DNA of 64,000 nt from Planctomycetota bacterium (GTDB lineage Bacteria > Planctomycetota > Phycisphaerae > Phycisphaerales > SM1A02). The position numbers and the translations under genes are program-made. Shown piece by piece: positions 55,773-63,935 of the stretch. The stretch lies in the NCBI GenBank assembly GCA_022568135.1, contig JADFFQ010000002.1, forward strand, positions 94,853 to 158,852, given 5' to 3'. Position 1 is the first letter of the stretch; every line of letters starts with the position of its first letter. The notes beneath the pieces are model-generated. The model worked only from the letters and a program-made list of their open reading frames with translations. It searched no databases and was not told where the DNA came from.

Positions 55773-55990
55773 CCCGCGGCGGGCCCGTTGAGGCCACGAG
55801 GCGAACGATCCCGCCTTGCCGTTCCCGGTTGGGGCGACGGTGGCGGCTGGCCGGAGCGGCGGGAAGATGGGTCCGAGCGGGGCAGGCTGTGGCACCGCCG
55901 CCGGCCTCTGCCCCCGGGACGGATTGTTTACACGCAACCGCCTGCCGGGATCGCCGAAAGGTATCCTAGTGAGAGAAGAGAGAGTTCCTC

Positions 55991-56022
55991 GACCGGTCCC
56001 TGGCCAGGGCCGGTCTTTTTTT
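55991..56022 (+). terminator. Rho-independent terminator
   Basis: GACCGG pairs with CCGGTC, with the inner CCCTGG/CCAGGG stem, followed by TTTTTTT. About 220 nt after the lipoprotein gene. Confidence 0.88.
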
Positions 56023-56054
56023 GCGTTCCCGGCCTGCCCAGATAGGCTCTGGGG

Positions 56055-57467
56055 ATGATCAGCACGCTTGGCCTGGTCATCAGCCGGGTTTTCCGCCGGA
56101 CCTGCCCCGATCCGTTCATTCTCGCCATCGCTCTGACGCTGCTGACCGGGGTATTGGTGATGGCCTTTGGGGGGTCGACACTGAGTGATGGCACGGTCGT
56201 GGGCGGCACGTTGATCGATGCGATCCGGTTCTGGCAAGACGGCTTCTGGGAGCTGTTGACCTTCTCGATGCAGATGTGCCTGATTCTGATCACCGGCCAT
56301 GCGCTGGCTTCGAGCCCGCCGCTGGCATGGGCCATCAGGAAGCTGGCTGGACTGCCTCGGTCCGCACTCGGCGCCACGGCGCTCGTCGCCTCGGTGGCCA
56401 TGGTGCTGGGGGTTATCAACTGGGGCCTGGGGTTGATCGCCGGGGCGCTGATCGCCCGCCAGGTCGGCAAGAGCCTCAACGATCGCAATATCCCGCACCA
56501 CTATCCACTGCTGGCTGCGGCGGGCTATCTCGGGCTGCTCGTGTGGCACGGCGGATTCTCCGGCTCCGCGCCGCTGAAGGTGACCAACGCCGGCGAGGTC
56601 CAAGAGATCTTCAAAGGAATCAAGATCGACTTTGAAACCATCCCCTTTGACCACACCATACTCTCGCCAATGAACCTGCTGATCACCGGCGGGCTGATCC
56701 TTGTCGCCCTGGTCACGATCGTGATGCTGGTTCCACGCGATGAACAATCCATGCAGGGCTACGGCGAATTCGAGGTCGAAGAACTCCATACGCCTCCGAG
56801 ACAGCCGTTGCGAACGCTGCCCGATTGGCTGGAAGCCACGCCGATCTTTTCAGTTCTGTTGGCCGTGCCGATGCTGATCTGGCTGGCCGATCTGTTTGTG
56901 ATCGGGGATGACTGGCCGATCATTGCGGAAACCCGATCGTGGAAGCAACTGACGCCCAACGATGTCAACCTCCTGTTCCTCGCGCTTGGCTTGCTGATGC
57001 ACGGTACGCCCCGGCGGTACGTCGGCGCCGTCAACGACGCGGTCCGCGGCTGCTCGGGGATCATCCTGCAATTCCCGCTGTACGCCGGCATCATGGGGAT
57101 GATGAAATACAGCCATCTGACCGAGCTGTTCGCCCAGAACATCGCCGCTGTCAGCAATGAAACGACCTTGCCGGTGACGACCTTTCTCAGCGCGGGCGTG
57201 GTGAACCTGTTCGTGCCGTCCGGCGGCGGCCAATGGGCTGTCCAGGGCCCCATCGCCATGCAGGCGGCAAGCGAGATCGGCGTGAGCTATCCGAAGATGC
57301 TCATGGCCGTCGCCTACGGCGATCAGCTCACCAACATGCTCCAGCCGTTCTGGGCCCTGCCGCTGCTGGGGATCACCGGCGTCAAGGCCCGCGACATCGT
57401 CGGCTACACCACGGTCGTCATGATCTTCGCCGCGATATGGATAACGCTGGGGCTGCTGCTGTTTTGA
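56055..57467 (+). CDS. Short-chain fatty acid transporter (AtoE family)
   Basis: 470 residues with 11-13 membrane segments. Family motifs: RTCPDPFILAIALTLLTGVL, FSMQMCLILITGHALA, INWGLGLIAGALIARQV, HGGFSGSAPLKV, LFVPSGGGQWAVQGPIAMQA and YGDQLTNMLQPFWALPLLGI. These match AtoE/DUF1469-type carriers of acetoacetate or butyrate. Together with two enoyl-CoA hydratases and an acyl-CoA dehydrogenase it forms a short-acid degradation block. Confidence 0.92.
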   Translation: MISTLGLVISRVFRRTCPDPFILAIALTLLTGVLVMAFGGSTLSDGTVVGGTLIDAIRFWQDGFWELLTFSMQMCLILITGHALASSPPLAWAIRKLAGLPRSALGATALVASVAMVLGVINWGLGLIAGALIARQVGKSLNDRNIPHHYPLLAAAGYLGLLVWHGGFSGSAPLKVTNAGEVQEIFKGIKIDFETIPFDHTILSPMNLLITGGLILVALVTIVMLVPRDEQSMQGYGEFEVEELHTPPRQPLRTLPDWLEATPIFSVLLAVPMLIWLADLFVIGDDWPIIAETRSWKQLTPNDVNLLFLALGLLMHGTPRRYVGAVNDAVRGCSGIILQFPLYAGIMGMMKYSHLTELFAQNIAAVSNETTLPVTTFLSAGVVNLFVPSGGGQWAVQGPIAMQAASEIGVSYPKMLMAVAYGDQLTNMLQPFWALPLLGITGVKARDIVGYTTVVMIFAAIWITLGLLLF

Positions 57468-57499
57468 GCGATCCCCCGGCAGAGCCGGGGGCTGAGGGA

Positions 57500-58264
57500 A
57501 TGGTTGAAAGGATTGTCCAACTGAACGTTGATGGCGCGATTGCGAACGTCGCGCTGAATGATCCCGATCACCGCAACGCGCTGGGGATTGCCATGTTTGA
57601 CGCCCTTGATGAGGCGCTGGGCGCAATCAAGGCCAACGACGATGTGCACGTCGTGCTGATTCACGGCCGAGGAAAGGTCTTCTGCGCCGGGTTTGATCTG
57701 GCGGCGGCAGTTGAGGACGCCACGCTCATGGGCACGTTCATCCAGCGCCTCAGCGTGCTGATACGCTCGCTGCGCCGGCTGCCGCAGGTCGTGGTGGCGG
57801 CGGTACACGGGGCGGCTATCGCCGGCGGCTGCGCGCTGGTCTCAGCTTGCGATCTCGTGGTCGTCTCGGCGACCGCAAAGCTGGGCTATCCGGTCCATCG
57901 AATCGGCGTTTCCCCGGCGGTGACAATCCCCACATTGCAGCAGGCGATCGGACCGGGCGCAACGCGCACCCTGCTGATGAGTGATGAGCTCATCGACGCC
58001 CCGACGGCGTATCGAGTCGGGCTTGCCAGCCGTCTCAGCCGCGATGACAAGTCTGTACTGGACGACGCGATGACCCTGTGCGAAACAATCGCCCGCCACG
58101 GCCCACACGCCCTGCGCACCACGAAAGCCTGGCTGAACGAGCTGGACGGTTCGCTCGATGACGAGCTGTTTGAGCATCCAGCGGAATCCTCCGCTCAGAT
58201 CGCCACCCTCGACGAGGCGCGCACGATGCTCGATGCCTATTGGCAAGACCGCCCCCGGATATAA
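57500..58264 (+). CDS. Enoyl-CoA hydratase/isomerase family protein 1
   Basis: 254 residues in the crotonase fold. Oxyanion-hole residues in GKVFCAGFDLAAAVED and VVAAVHGAAIAGGCALVSAC, then a substrate pocket in YPVHRIGVSPAVTIPTL with a catalytic acid position shifted from the usual Glu pair. Start ATG 57500 follows GAGGGA directly. Its C-terminal GPHALRTTKAWLNELDGSLD is nearly the same as in the paralogue at 59.2 kb. Confidence 0.9.
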   Translation: MVERIVQLNVDGAIANVALNDPDHRNALGIAMFDALDEALGAIKANDDVHVVLIHGRGKVFCAGFDLAAAVEDATLMGTFIQRLSVLIRSLRRLPQVVVAAVHGAAIAGGCALVSACDLVVVSATAKLGYPVHRIGVSPAVTIPTLQQAIGPGATRTLLMSDELIDAPTAYRVGLASRLSRDDKSVLDDAMTLCETIARHGPHALRTTKAWLNELDGSLDDELFEHPAESSAQIATLDEARTMLDAYWQDRPRI

Positions 58265-58359
58265 CACGACCGCAGCACCAATGAATCAAATGCACCCGGC
58301 CTGCCACCCACCTTGCCGGTGCATCAACATGGCATCTCGCCGGCGTCATGCAGCGGATG

Positions 58360-58365
58360 TATCTT
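58360..58365 (+). promoter_or_regulatory. Leaderless-type -10 box
   Basis: TATCTT ends 7 nt before ATG 58373. Confidence 0.4.
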
Positions 58366-58372
58366 GCGGCCC

Positions 58373-59113
58373 ATGATTGTTCGGATGATCCGCAACAAGC
58401 TGCGCTTGATCCGCTACTACTCTGCCGATCGACCGCGGTCGGTGTGGGGCCGGGCCACGAATATCGCCTTCGCGGCGGCGCTGGCGCTCACTGCCCCAGC
58501 GGTGTGGCTGGTGGACCGAGCCTTCGTACTGCGGGTGTCGCAACTCCATATCACGGGCAGGCTGTACGAATCCGCGGACGGGACTGTTTGGGCCGGGGTT
58601 GTCCCGGACGTCGGTCTGCGGGGCACGGCGGGAGATGACTCGGTTATGTCCGGCATGTTTCAGCTCGCCGTCGGGACCGCGCACCACGGTTGGCCGTTTG
58701 AGTCTTCACGGCGCCATCCGGGGGCGCAACTTGGCCTCGATCTGTTCGCACGTGGCGAGCCCCAAGCGGATGTTGACCTGCCGGCCGATTCGTCCCTTCG
58801 CGCCGCGATCGAGTTGGCTCTCTTGGAAGCTGGGCACGATGAAGCGGTCGATGTGTGGCAAGGAGAGCAGCCTGCGGTGTCGCACCGGCTCTCGGCCTGG
58901 CTGGCCAATGGGGTCGTGTGGTACCTTCTTCTTTCCTACACCGCATGGTTCGGAGTGTTCCTGTCGCGCTTTGGCTGGCGGGTTGTGCAGGCGGGCCGTC
59001 ACGTCCGGCAACAACAGCGCCAACGCGAAGGCCGCTGCGTCGCCTGCGGATATGACCTCAGGGCAAGCGAGTTCAGCGAACGGTGCCCGGAATGCGGGAC
59101 GCTCGCGGAGTAG
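58373..59113 (+). CDS. Membrane protein with C-terminal zinc ribbon
   Basis: 246 residues. A transmembrane helix near the N-terminus (NIAFAAALALTAPAVWLVD, about 30-48), an outside or loop domain of about 130 residues, a second helix (GVVWYLLLSYTAWFGVFLSR, about 180-200), then a C-terminal zinc ribbon (CVACGYDLRA...CPECG, about 223-243). It is the mirror image of the N-terminal zinc-ribbon proteins at 10.8 and 30.6 kb and lies between two related hydratases. Function unknown. Confidence 0.7.
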   Translation: MIVRMIRNKLRLIRYYSADRPRSVWGRATNIAFAAALALTAPAVWLVDRAFVLRVSQLHITGRLYESADGTVWAGVVPDVGLRGTAGDDSVMSGMFQLAVGTAHHGWPFESSRRHPGAQLGLDLFARGEPQADVDLPADSSLRAAIELALLEAGHDEAVDVWQGEQPAVSHRLSAWLANGVVWYLLLSYTAWFGVFLSRFGWRVVQAGRHVRQQQRQREGRCVACGYDLRASEFSERCPECGTLAE

Positions 59114-59141
59114 TTGCCGGCGCTTGGTTGCTGGTTCCTGG

Positions 59142-59147
59142 TACATT
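59142..59147 (+). promoter_or_regulatory. Leaderless-type -10 box
   Basis: TACATT ends 6 nt before ATG 59154. Confidence 0.5.
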
Positions 59148-59153
59148 GCCCGC

Positions 59154-59900
59154 ATGTCGGATACTGTGCTGACGAACGTCACCGACGGCATCTCAACCGT
59201 CACGATGAATCGGCCGGGCGCGCGTAATGCGCTGTCGCTTGACCTCATCGACGCGCTGGCGGAGGCGATCGAGGCCGTCGAACGCGATGCGACCGTGCGG
59301 GCGCTGATCCTGGCCGGGGCGGGCAAGGCTTTCTGCGCCGGGATGGATCTCAACGGCGTCATGGCGGATGCAGTGGGAATGCGCCGCATGCTTCAGAACT
59401 TTTCGCGCGTGATGCGGCGAATCCGTCGGCTGCCCATTCCAACCATTGCAAGAGTCCAAGGGGCGGCAATCGGCGGGGGATGCGGGCTCATGGTCGTCAC
59501 CGATTTCGCCGTCACTCATCCCCAAGCCAACGTGGGTTTCCCGGAGGTGAGCCTCGGATTATGTCCAGCAGTGGTCGCCCCGTGGCTGATGCGCAGAATC
59601 GGATCGGGCCGGGCACGAGCAATGCTGTTGGCCGGCGGAACCATAACCGGCCGGGAAGCTGCCGAACTCGGCCTCGCCACGCACCTCGCCAAGCGTGACC
59701 GCCTTGACCGGGAAGCCGCTGAGCTTGCCCGCCGGTTGGCCGAAGGCGGCCCACACGCCATCGCCGCGACCAAGAGGTGGGTCAACGAGCTCGACGGGTC
59801 ACTTGACGACGAGGTGTTCGAACGGGCCGCGAAGCTCTCCGCCGACGTCCTCGCCTCCCCAGAGGCCCAATCGCGCCTGCGAGCGCGGTTCGGAGGCTGA
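59154..59900 (+). CDS. Enoyl-CoA hydratase/isomerase family protein 2
   Basis: 248 residues, crotonase fold. GKAFCAGMDLNGVMADAVGM, IARVQGAAIGGGCGLMVVTD and ANVGFPEVSLGLCPAVVAPW, with a conserved Glu in FPEVSLG. The C-terminal GPHAIAATKRWVNELDGSLD matches the paralogue at 57.5 kb. Both probably hydrate short enoyl-CoAs in the same catabolic route. Confidence 0.92.
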   Translation: MSDTVLTNVTDGISTVTMNRPGARNALSLDLIDALAEAIEAVERDATVRALILAGAGKAFCAGMDLNGVMADAVGMRRMLQNFSRVMRRIRRLPIPTIARVQGAAIGGGCGLMVVTDFAVTHPQANVGFPEVSLGLCPAVVAPWLMRRIGSGRARAMLLAGGTITGREAAELGLATHLAKRDRLDREAAELARRLAEGGPHAIAATKRWVNELDGSLDDEVFERAAKLSADVLASPEAQSRLRARFGG

Positions 59901-60217
59901 TTGGCGCGCCACCGCAGCCACCGCCCGGGCGCGAACTTTCTGACCGACAAATGGATTGATTTTTCGTAGGCGGGGATGAGGGACGCGTATAATGCGATCC
60001 TCCTTTGTTTTGCGGCGGGTGCGGTCTGGGACGTACAGCGCGAGCTAGCGCTCGTGAGATTCCAGGCCGTTCCCGCTGCTTTCATTGGCCGGAAGATGCG
60101 GTGGTAGATGCGTACAATGACCTGCGACTTGGCCTGACGGCCGGGTATGCGTCCTCATAGGATGTGACCTATAGGTCAGCCGGTCCACGAAGACCGCCTG
60201 ACCGAGGAGAAGCCCAC
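59901..60217. other. Regulatory region, 317 nt, upstream of the acyl-CoA dehydrogenase
   Basis: No gene is seen. TATAAT at 59988-59993 and TACAAT at 60113-60118 are -10-like; the second would give a leader of about 90 nt. The near-palindrome AGCGCGAGCTAGCGCT lies near 60039-60054, and the 14-bp palindrome TGACCTATAGGTCA at 60165-60178. Confidence 0.5.
60165..60178. promoter_or_regulatory. Perfect 14-bp palindrome, candidate operator
   Basis: TGACCTA followed by its exact reverse complement TAGGTCA, 39 nt before the acyl-CoA dehydrogenase start. A homodimeric regulator such as a TetR- or GntR-type acyl-CoA sensor is a plausible binder. Confidence 0.5.
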
Positions 60218-62158
60218 ATGTCCAAGCCTGATCTTGCCATCGATCTCAAGAACGTCTCGGAGAAGGATCGCAAACAGATCGAGCAGGCCACGGAGATGCT
60301 CGGGCCTGACCCCGAGACGATGGGGTTCATCAAGAGCATCTTCTGGGGGAACTGCCGTGAGGAACTGATCCTTCCTTATCCAGAGGTCAGCGCCCAGGAA
60401 ACTGCTCGCTGCGATCAACTTCTGGCCGAGCTGGATGAATACCTTCGCAACGACCACCCTTCGGTCCAGATCGATCGCGATCAGGAGATCCCCGAGTGGG
60501 TCGTGCGGCGCCTGTTCAAGCTTGGCGTGCTGGGCATGATCATCGGCCAGGAATATGGCGGGTCCGGCTTCGGCATCACCAGCTACAACCGGGTTCTGGA
60601 GCGCATTGGTCGATCCTGTGGCTCCACAGCGGTGCTGGTTTCGGCACACCTTTCCATCGGGTGTGGCGCGATCGAGTTGTTCGGGACCAAGCAGCAGAAG
60701 ACGCGATTCCTTCCCAGGATGGCCAAGGACACGCTCAGCGCGTTCTGCTTGTCGGAGCCGAACGTCGGCTGCGATGCCGCCAGCCTGGAAACCCGCTGCG
60801 AGTTGTCGCAAGACGGCCGGTATTACATCCTCAACGGCGAGAAGAAGTGGGCCACCTCCGGAGCGCTGTCCGGCCTGTTCACCGTCATGGCGAAACAGAA
60901 GCTGCGGGACCCAACCTCGGGCAAGGTGAAGGAGGGGATCACTGCCCTCATCTGCACGCCGGACATGCCCGGCATCGACATCTTCAGCCGAAATCGCTCG
61001 AAATGCGGCATTCGAGGCACCTGGCAGGCGCGCATGCGCTTCACCGATGTCAAGGTGCCCAGCTCACATTTGCTGCACAAGGAAGGCAAAGGTCTCAACG
61101 TCGCCCTGACCTGTTTGAACTTCGGCCGCTGCACGTTGTCCGCGGGGATGGTCGGCGGCTCGAAGGCCGCGTTGGAACAATCCGCCAAGTGGGCGAAGTA
61201 CCGCCATCAATTCGACCGCCCGCTCGGCGAGTTCGAGCTGGTGCAGGAGATGATCGCCACCATGGCCGCCTCCTGCTACGCCATGGACGCCATGCTCTAC
61301 ATGACCACCGGCTTCCTTGATCGCGACGACTCCGACATCATGTTGGAGACCGCCGTGTGCAAGGTCTTTTGTTCGGAGATGGGCTATCGCACCGTCGACC
61401 AGGCCTTGCAGATCATGGGCGGCGAAGGATACATGACCGAGAACGAGATCGAGCGCTTATGGCGCGACAGCCGAATCAACACCATCGTCGAAGGGGCCAA
61501 CGAAGTCATGCACAGCTTCATCTTCGCTTACGGCTCCAAGCAGCTCGGCGAGTTCATGCTCGGCGTGAAGAGCAGCCCCGCCAAGCATGTGAAGGAAGGT
61601 TTGCGGCTGGTCCTCGAGTTATATCTCGGTGTTCGTCGCCGGGCTCCGGTGATGAGCCGATCGCGGTCGGAGCTCGACGGCCTCAAGCGCGCTTTGGAAC
61701 GCAACATCCGCGAGTTCAGCCACCAGGTCAAGTTGGCGATGAGAATCCACCGCGAGGGGCTGATCACCCGCCAAATGATCCAACAGCGGCTGAGCTGGTG
61801 CGTCGTGTGGATTCATGCCCTGGCGTGCAGCCTGTCACGTCTGGATAAGTCCATTCGCGATGGCGCCAACGGCGACCAGTTGGCCAACGAGACGAAGATC
61901 GTCGAGCACGTTTGCGCCATGGCTGAGCATGAAATTAGGCTGAATATTCGTGCGCTACGCCAGAACATCGACCGAACAACGGTCGCTTGCGCACACGCCG
62001 CGATGAAGCAGATGGATTCCTTGCCGAATTCAGATTATGTTATTCCCGAGCGGACGCCGGACGAGTCCGCCCGGGGTACGGGTCGGAATCCAGACCAGAC
62101 CCACATCCCGCAGTTCGGCTCCGGTTCGAACGTGGCCACGGCAGATGTCCCGACCTGA
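60218..62158 (+). CDS. Acyl-CoA dehydrogenase with C-terminal extension
   Basis: 646 residues, longer than ordinary (about 380) acyl-CoA dehydrogenases, more like the long VLCAD/ACAD9-type. The N-terminal and middle domains hold GVLGMIIGQEYGGSGFGITS, AFCLSEPNVGCDAASLETR and YYILNGEKKWATSGALSGLF; the FAD/C-terminal domain has QIMGGEGYMTENEIERLWRD and INTIVEGANEVM, whose first Glu is the likely catalytic base. The last 200 residues form an extra helical domain. GAGGAGA lies 8 nt before ATG 60218. Confidence 0.93.
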   Translation: MSKPDLAIDLKNVSEKDRKQIEQATEMLGPDPETMGFIKSIFWGNCREELILPYPEVSAQETARCDQLLAELDEYLRNDHPSVQIDRDQEIPEWVVRRLFKLGVLGMIIGQEYGGSGFGITSYNRVLERIGRSCGSTAVLVSAHLSIGCGAIELFGTKQQKTRFLPRMAKDTLSAFCLSEPNVGCDAASLETRCELSQDGRYYILNGEKKWATSGALSGLFTVMAKQKLRDPTSGKVKEGITALICTPDMPGIDIFSRNRSKCGIRGTWQARMRFTDVKVPSSHLLHKEGKGLNVALTCLNFGRCTLSAGMVGGSKAALEQSAKWAKYRHQFDRPLGEFELVQEMIATMAASCYAMDAMLYMTTGFLDRDDSDIMLETAVCKVFCSEMGYRTVDQALQIMGGEGYMTENEIERLWRDSRINTIVEGANEVMHSFIFAYGSKQLGEFMLGVKSSPAKHVKEGLRLVLELYLGVRRRAPVMSRSRSELDGLKRALERNIREFSHQVKLAMRIHREGLITRQMIQQRLSWCVVWIHALACSLSRLDKSIRDGANGDQLANETKIVEHVCAMAEHEIRLNIRALRQNIDRTTVACAHAAMKQMDSLPNSDYVIPERTPDESARGTGRNPDQTHIPQFGSGSNVATADVPT

Positions 62159-62249
62159 GCGGATCAGGCCGAGCCCGGGTGGTGGCGGGCGCCGGCGGCC
62201 GGAACTCCTTTCGCTGGGCGATCTCGTGATCCTCGTTGATGAGTTTGTG

Positions 62250-63305
62250 ATGAACACTTTCGAGCAGATGATCCAACGCGGCCACGAGCGGGTGTGCTTC
62301 CACCATGATCAGCCAACTGGGTTGCGGGCCATCATCGCCATCCACTCCACCAGGTTGGGCAGCGCTCTTGGAGGTACGCGACGATGGCACTATGCCACGG
62401 AAGCGGATGCGCTGTATGACGTGCTTCGTCTGGCCGAGGGAATGACATACAAGGCCGCGGCGGCCGACCTGGAGATGGGTGGAGCCAAGAGCGTCATCCT
62501 GCTAAGCAAGTCCGCCGATCCCACCACCGAGGCCGAAGCCCGGGCCATGGGTCGCTTCGTTGATACTTTTGGCGGCGCTTACATTGCGGCCGAAGATGTC
62601 GGCCTGGATACCCAGTACGTGGACTGGATGGGTCTCGAGACGAAGTACGTGATGGGCGGCGAAACCGTTTGCAGCGGCGGCAACCCGTCCCCCTACACCG
62701 CGCGCGGGACGTTCAACGCCATGAAGGCGGCGCTGGCGCACCTCGGGCGACCCGTCAGCTTTGACGGCCTGACCATCGCCATACAGGGCGTCGGCCACGT
62801 CGGCTATCAGCTCGCCGGCATCTTGACCGATCATGGCGCCACGATCATCGCCGCCGACCTCAACCGGGCCCGGCTCCAGCGCGCGGTGGATGAGTTCGGC
62901 ATCCAGGTCACCGACCCGGAGCAGATACTCAATGTCGAGTGCGACATCCTCGCCCCGTGCGCCCTGGGCGGCGTCATCGATGCGAATTCTGCCCGCAAGC
63001 TCCGCTGCCGCATCGTGGCCGGCGGCGCCAACAACATGCTCGACGATCCGGACGAAGATGCGGTCGTTCTGAAGAATCTCGGCATTCTCTACGCGCCCGA
63101 CATCATCAAAGAGCGCCTCGCAACCCGCGATCTGATGGCTGACCTCCGAGACGGCGGTCTGGTAACCGGCGGCCAGGCGATTTTCGGCCCCCAAAACGTA
63201 CAGTCCTTCGCCGATGGGCCGAATCGCTTCCTGACAACAGGGGATCGTGATTGGGGGTTCTACGATTCCGATTCAGTCCCCGGAAAAGAGGCCACAATGA
63301 AATAA
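62250..63305 (+). CDS. Leu/Val/Phe/Glu dehydrogenase family protein, C-terminus replaced
   Basis: 351 residues. Fine match to amino-acid dehydrogenases through GGTRRWHYATEADALYDVLR, LAEGMTYKAAAADLEMGGAK (catalytic Lys), TPYVSGxxx-like GGNPSPYTARGTFNAMKAAL, Rossmann GVGHVGYQLAGILTDHGATI and AGGANNMLDDPDEDAVVLKN. After LGILYAPD (near codon 285, about 63100) similarity stops: the normal NAGGxxNV substrate motif and last helices are missing. A 65-residue unrelated tail ends at TAA 63305. Possibly inactive, or a junction artefact. Confidence 0.7.
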   Translation: MNTFEQMIQRGHERVCFHHDQPTGLRAIIAIHSTRLGSALGGTRRWHYATEADALYDVLRLAEGMTYKAAAADLEMGGAKSVILLSKSADPTTEAEARAMGRFVDTFGGAYIAAEDVGLDTQYVDWMGLETKYVMGGETVCSGGNPSPYTARGTFNAMKAALAHLGRPVSFDGLTIAIQGVGHVGYQLAGILTDHGATIIAADLNRARLQRAVDEFGIQVTDPEQILNVECDILAPCALGGVIDANSARKLRCRIVAGGANNMLDDPDEDAVVLKNLGILYAPDIIKERLATRDLMADLRDGGLVTGGQAIFGPQNVQSFADGPNRFLTTGDRDWGFYDSDSVPGKEATMK

Positions 63306-63402
63306 GGAGTTACTAATTGCAACACTCCGTCTCCCATCGCATATTCTGACGCAATCATTCAGGGAGTCTTCTCATACGCTAAAAAGAGGAAGGTCTGTTG
63401 AA

Positions 63403-63933
63403 ATGCACCATTCAATCCTGTGGATATCATCAACCGTTTTGTTTACCCTTTTTGCCAGCATCTCCGGTTTGTATGCACAGCCTGGCCCGTCCTTCTCGAT
63501 GAGTTATGACTTTTTCCCCTCCTCAAATCTCACCGATCCCGAGCAGGTCGGGCCCTGCATCCCGGGCTGCCAGAGCATCGAGATCACCGGCCCGACGACC
63601 TACAAAACGCGCGTAAAGGTCGCGCTCGGCCCGATCAAGACGACGTTCAACGTCGACGTCGAGCTGACCGAGACACGGCCCCCGGATTACGTCGCCTCGA
63701 TTACGCGCGGAGAGGAGGGCGGCCGGGCCGAGGGACACGCCGCCATCGGCATAAAGAATCTGTCCCGTCACAAACTCGGTTTTCGGGTCGGCGAAGAAGG
63801 CGACCGCATGTGCGATTTGGGATGGGGCGGCGGGCTTGCCCGTGGGTTCCAGCGCGGCGGCCCTGGCAAAATCCTCCGGGGACATGGCGCGCGTCATGGG
63901 CGTATCCGTAAATCCCGGCGATACGACGCCTGA
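63403..63933 (+). pseudogene. Signal-peptide start fused to a CoxG-like fragment
   Basis: SD-like AGAGGAAGG precedes ATG 63403. Residues 1-25 are a signal peptide (WISSTVLFTLFASISGLYA), and to about 63525 the DNA is AT-rich. The frame then continues into LTDPEQVGPCIPGCQSIEIT and ALGPIKTTFNVDVELTETRP, characteristic of SRPBCC/CoxG (CO dehydrogenase subunit G) proteins, which are cytosolic and lack signal peptides. CoxG similarity stops near 63722. Its own N-terminal 25 residues and its C-terminus are absent. A composite, not a normal gene. Confidence 0.6.
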
Positions 63934-63935
63934 GA
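63725..63935 (-). pseudogene. C-terminal fragment of a short-chain dehydrogenase (SDR)
   Basis: On the minus strand the frame reads VVSPGFTDTPMTRAMSPEDF, then GKPAAPSQIAHAVAFFADP and EFVTGQILYADGGVSLG, the end of an SDR (P-G substrate-loop and TGQ...DGG terminus). The catalytic Tyr-x-x-x-Lys and the NAD motif are absent from the window and the C-terminal stop has been lost in read-through into the CoxG-like piece. Confidence 0.65.
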
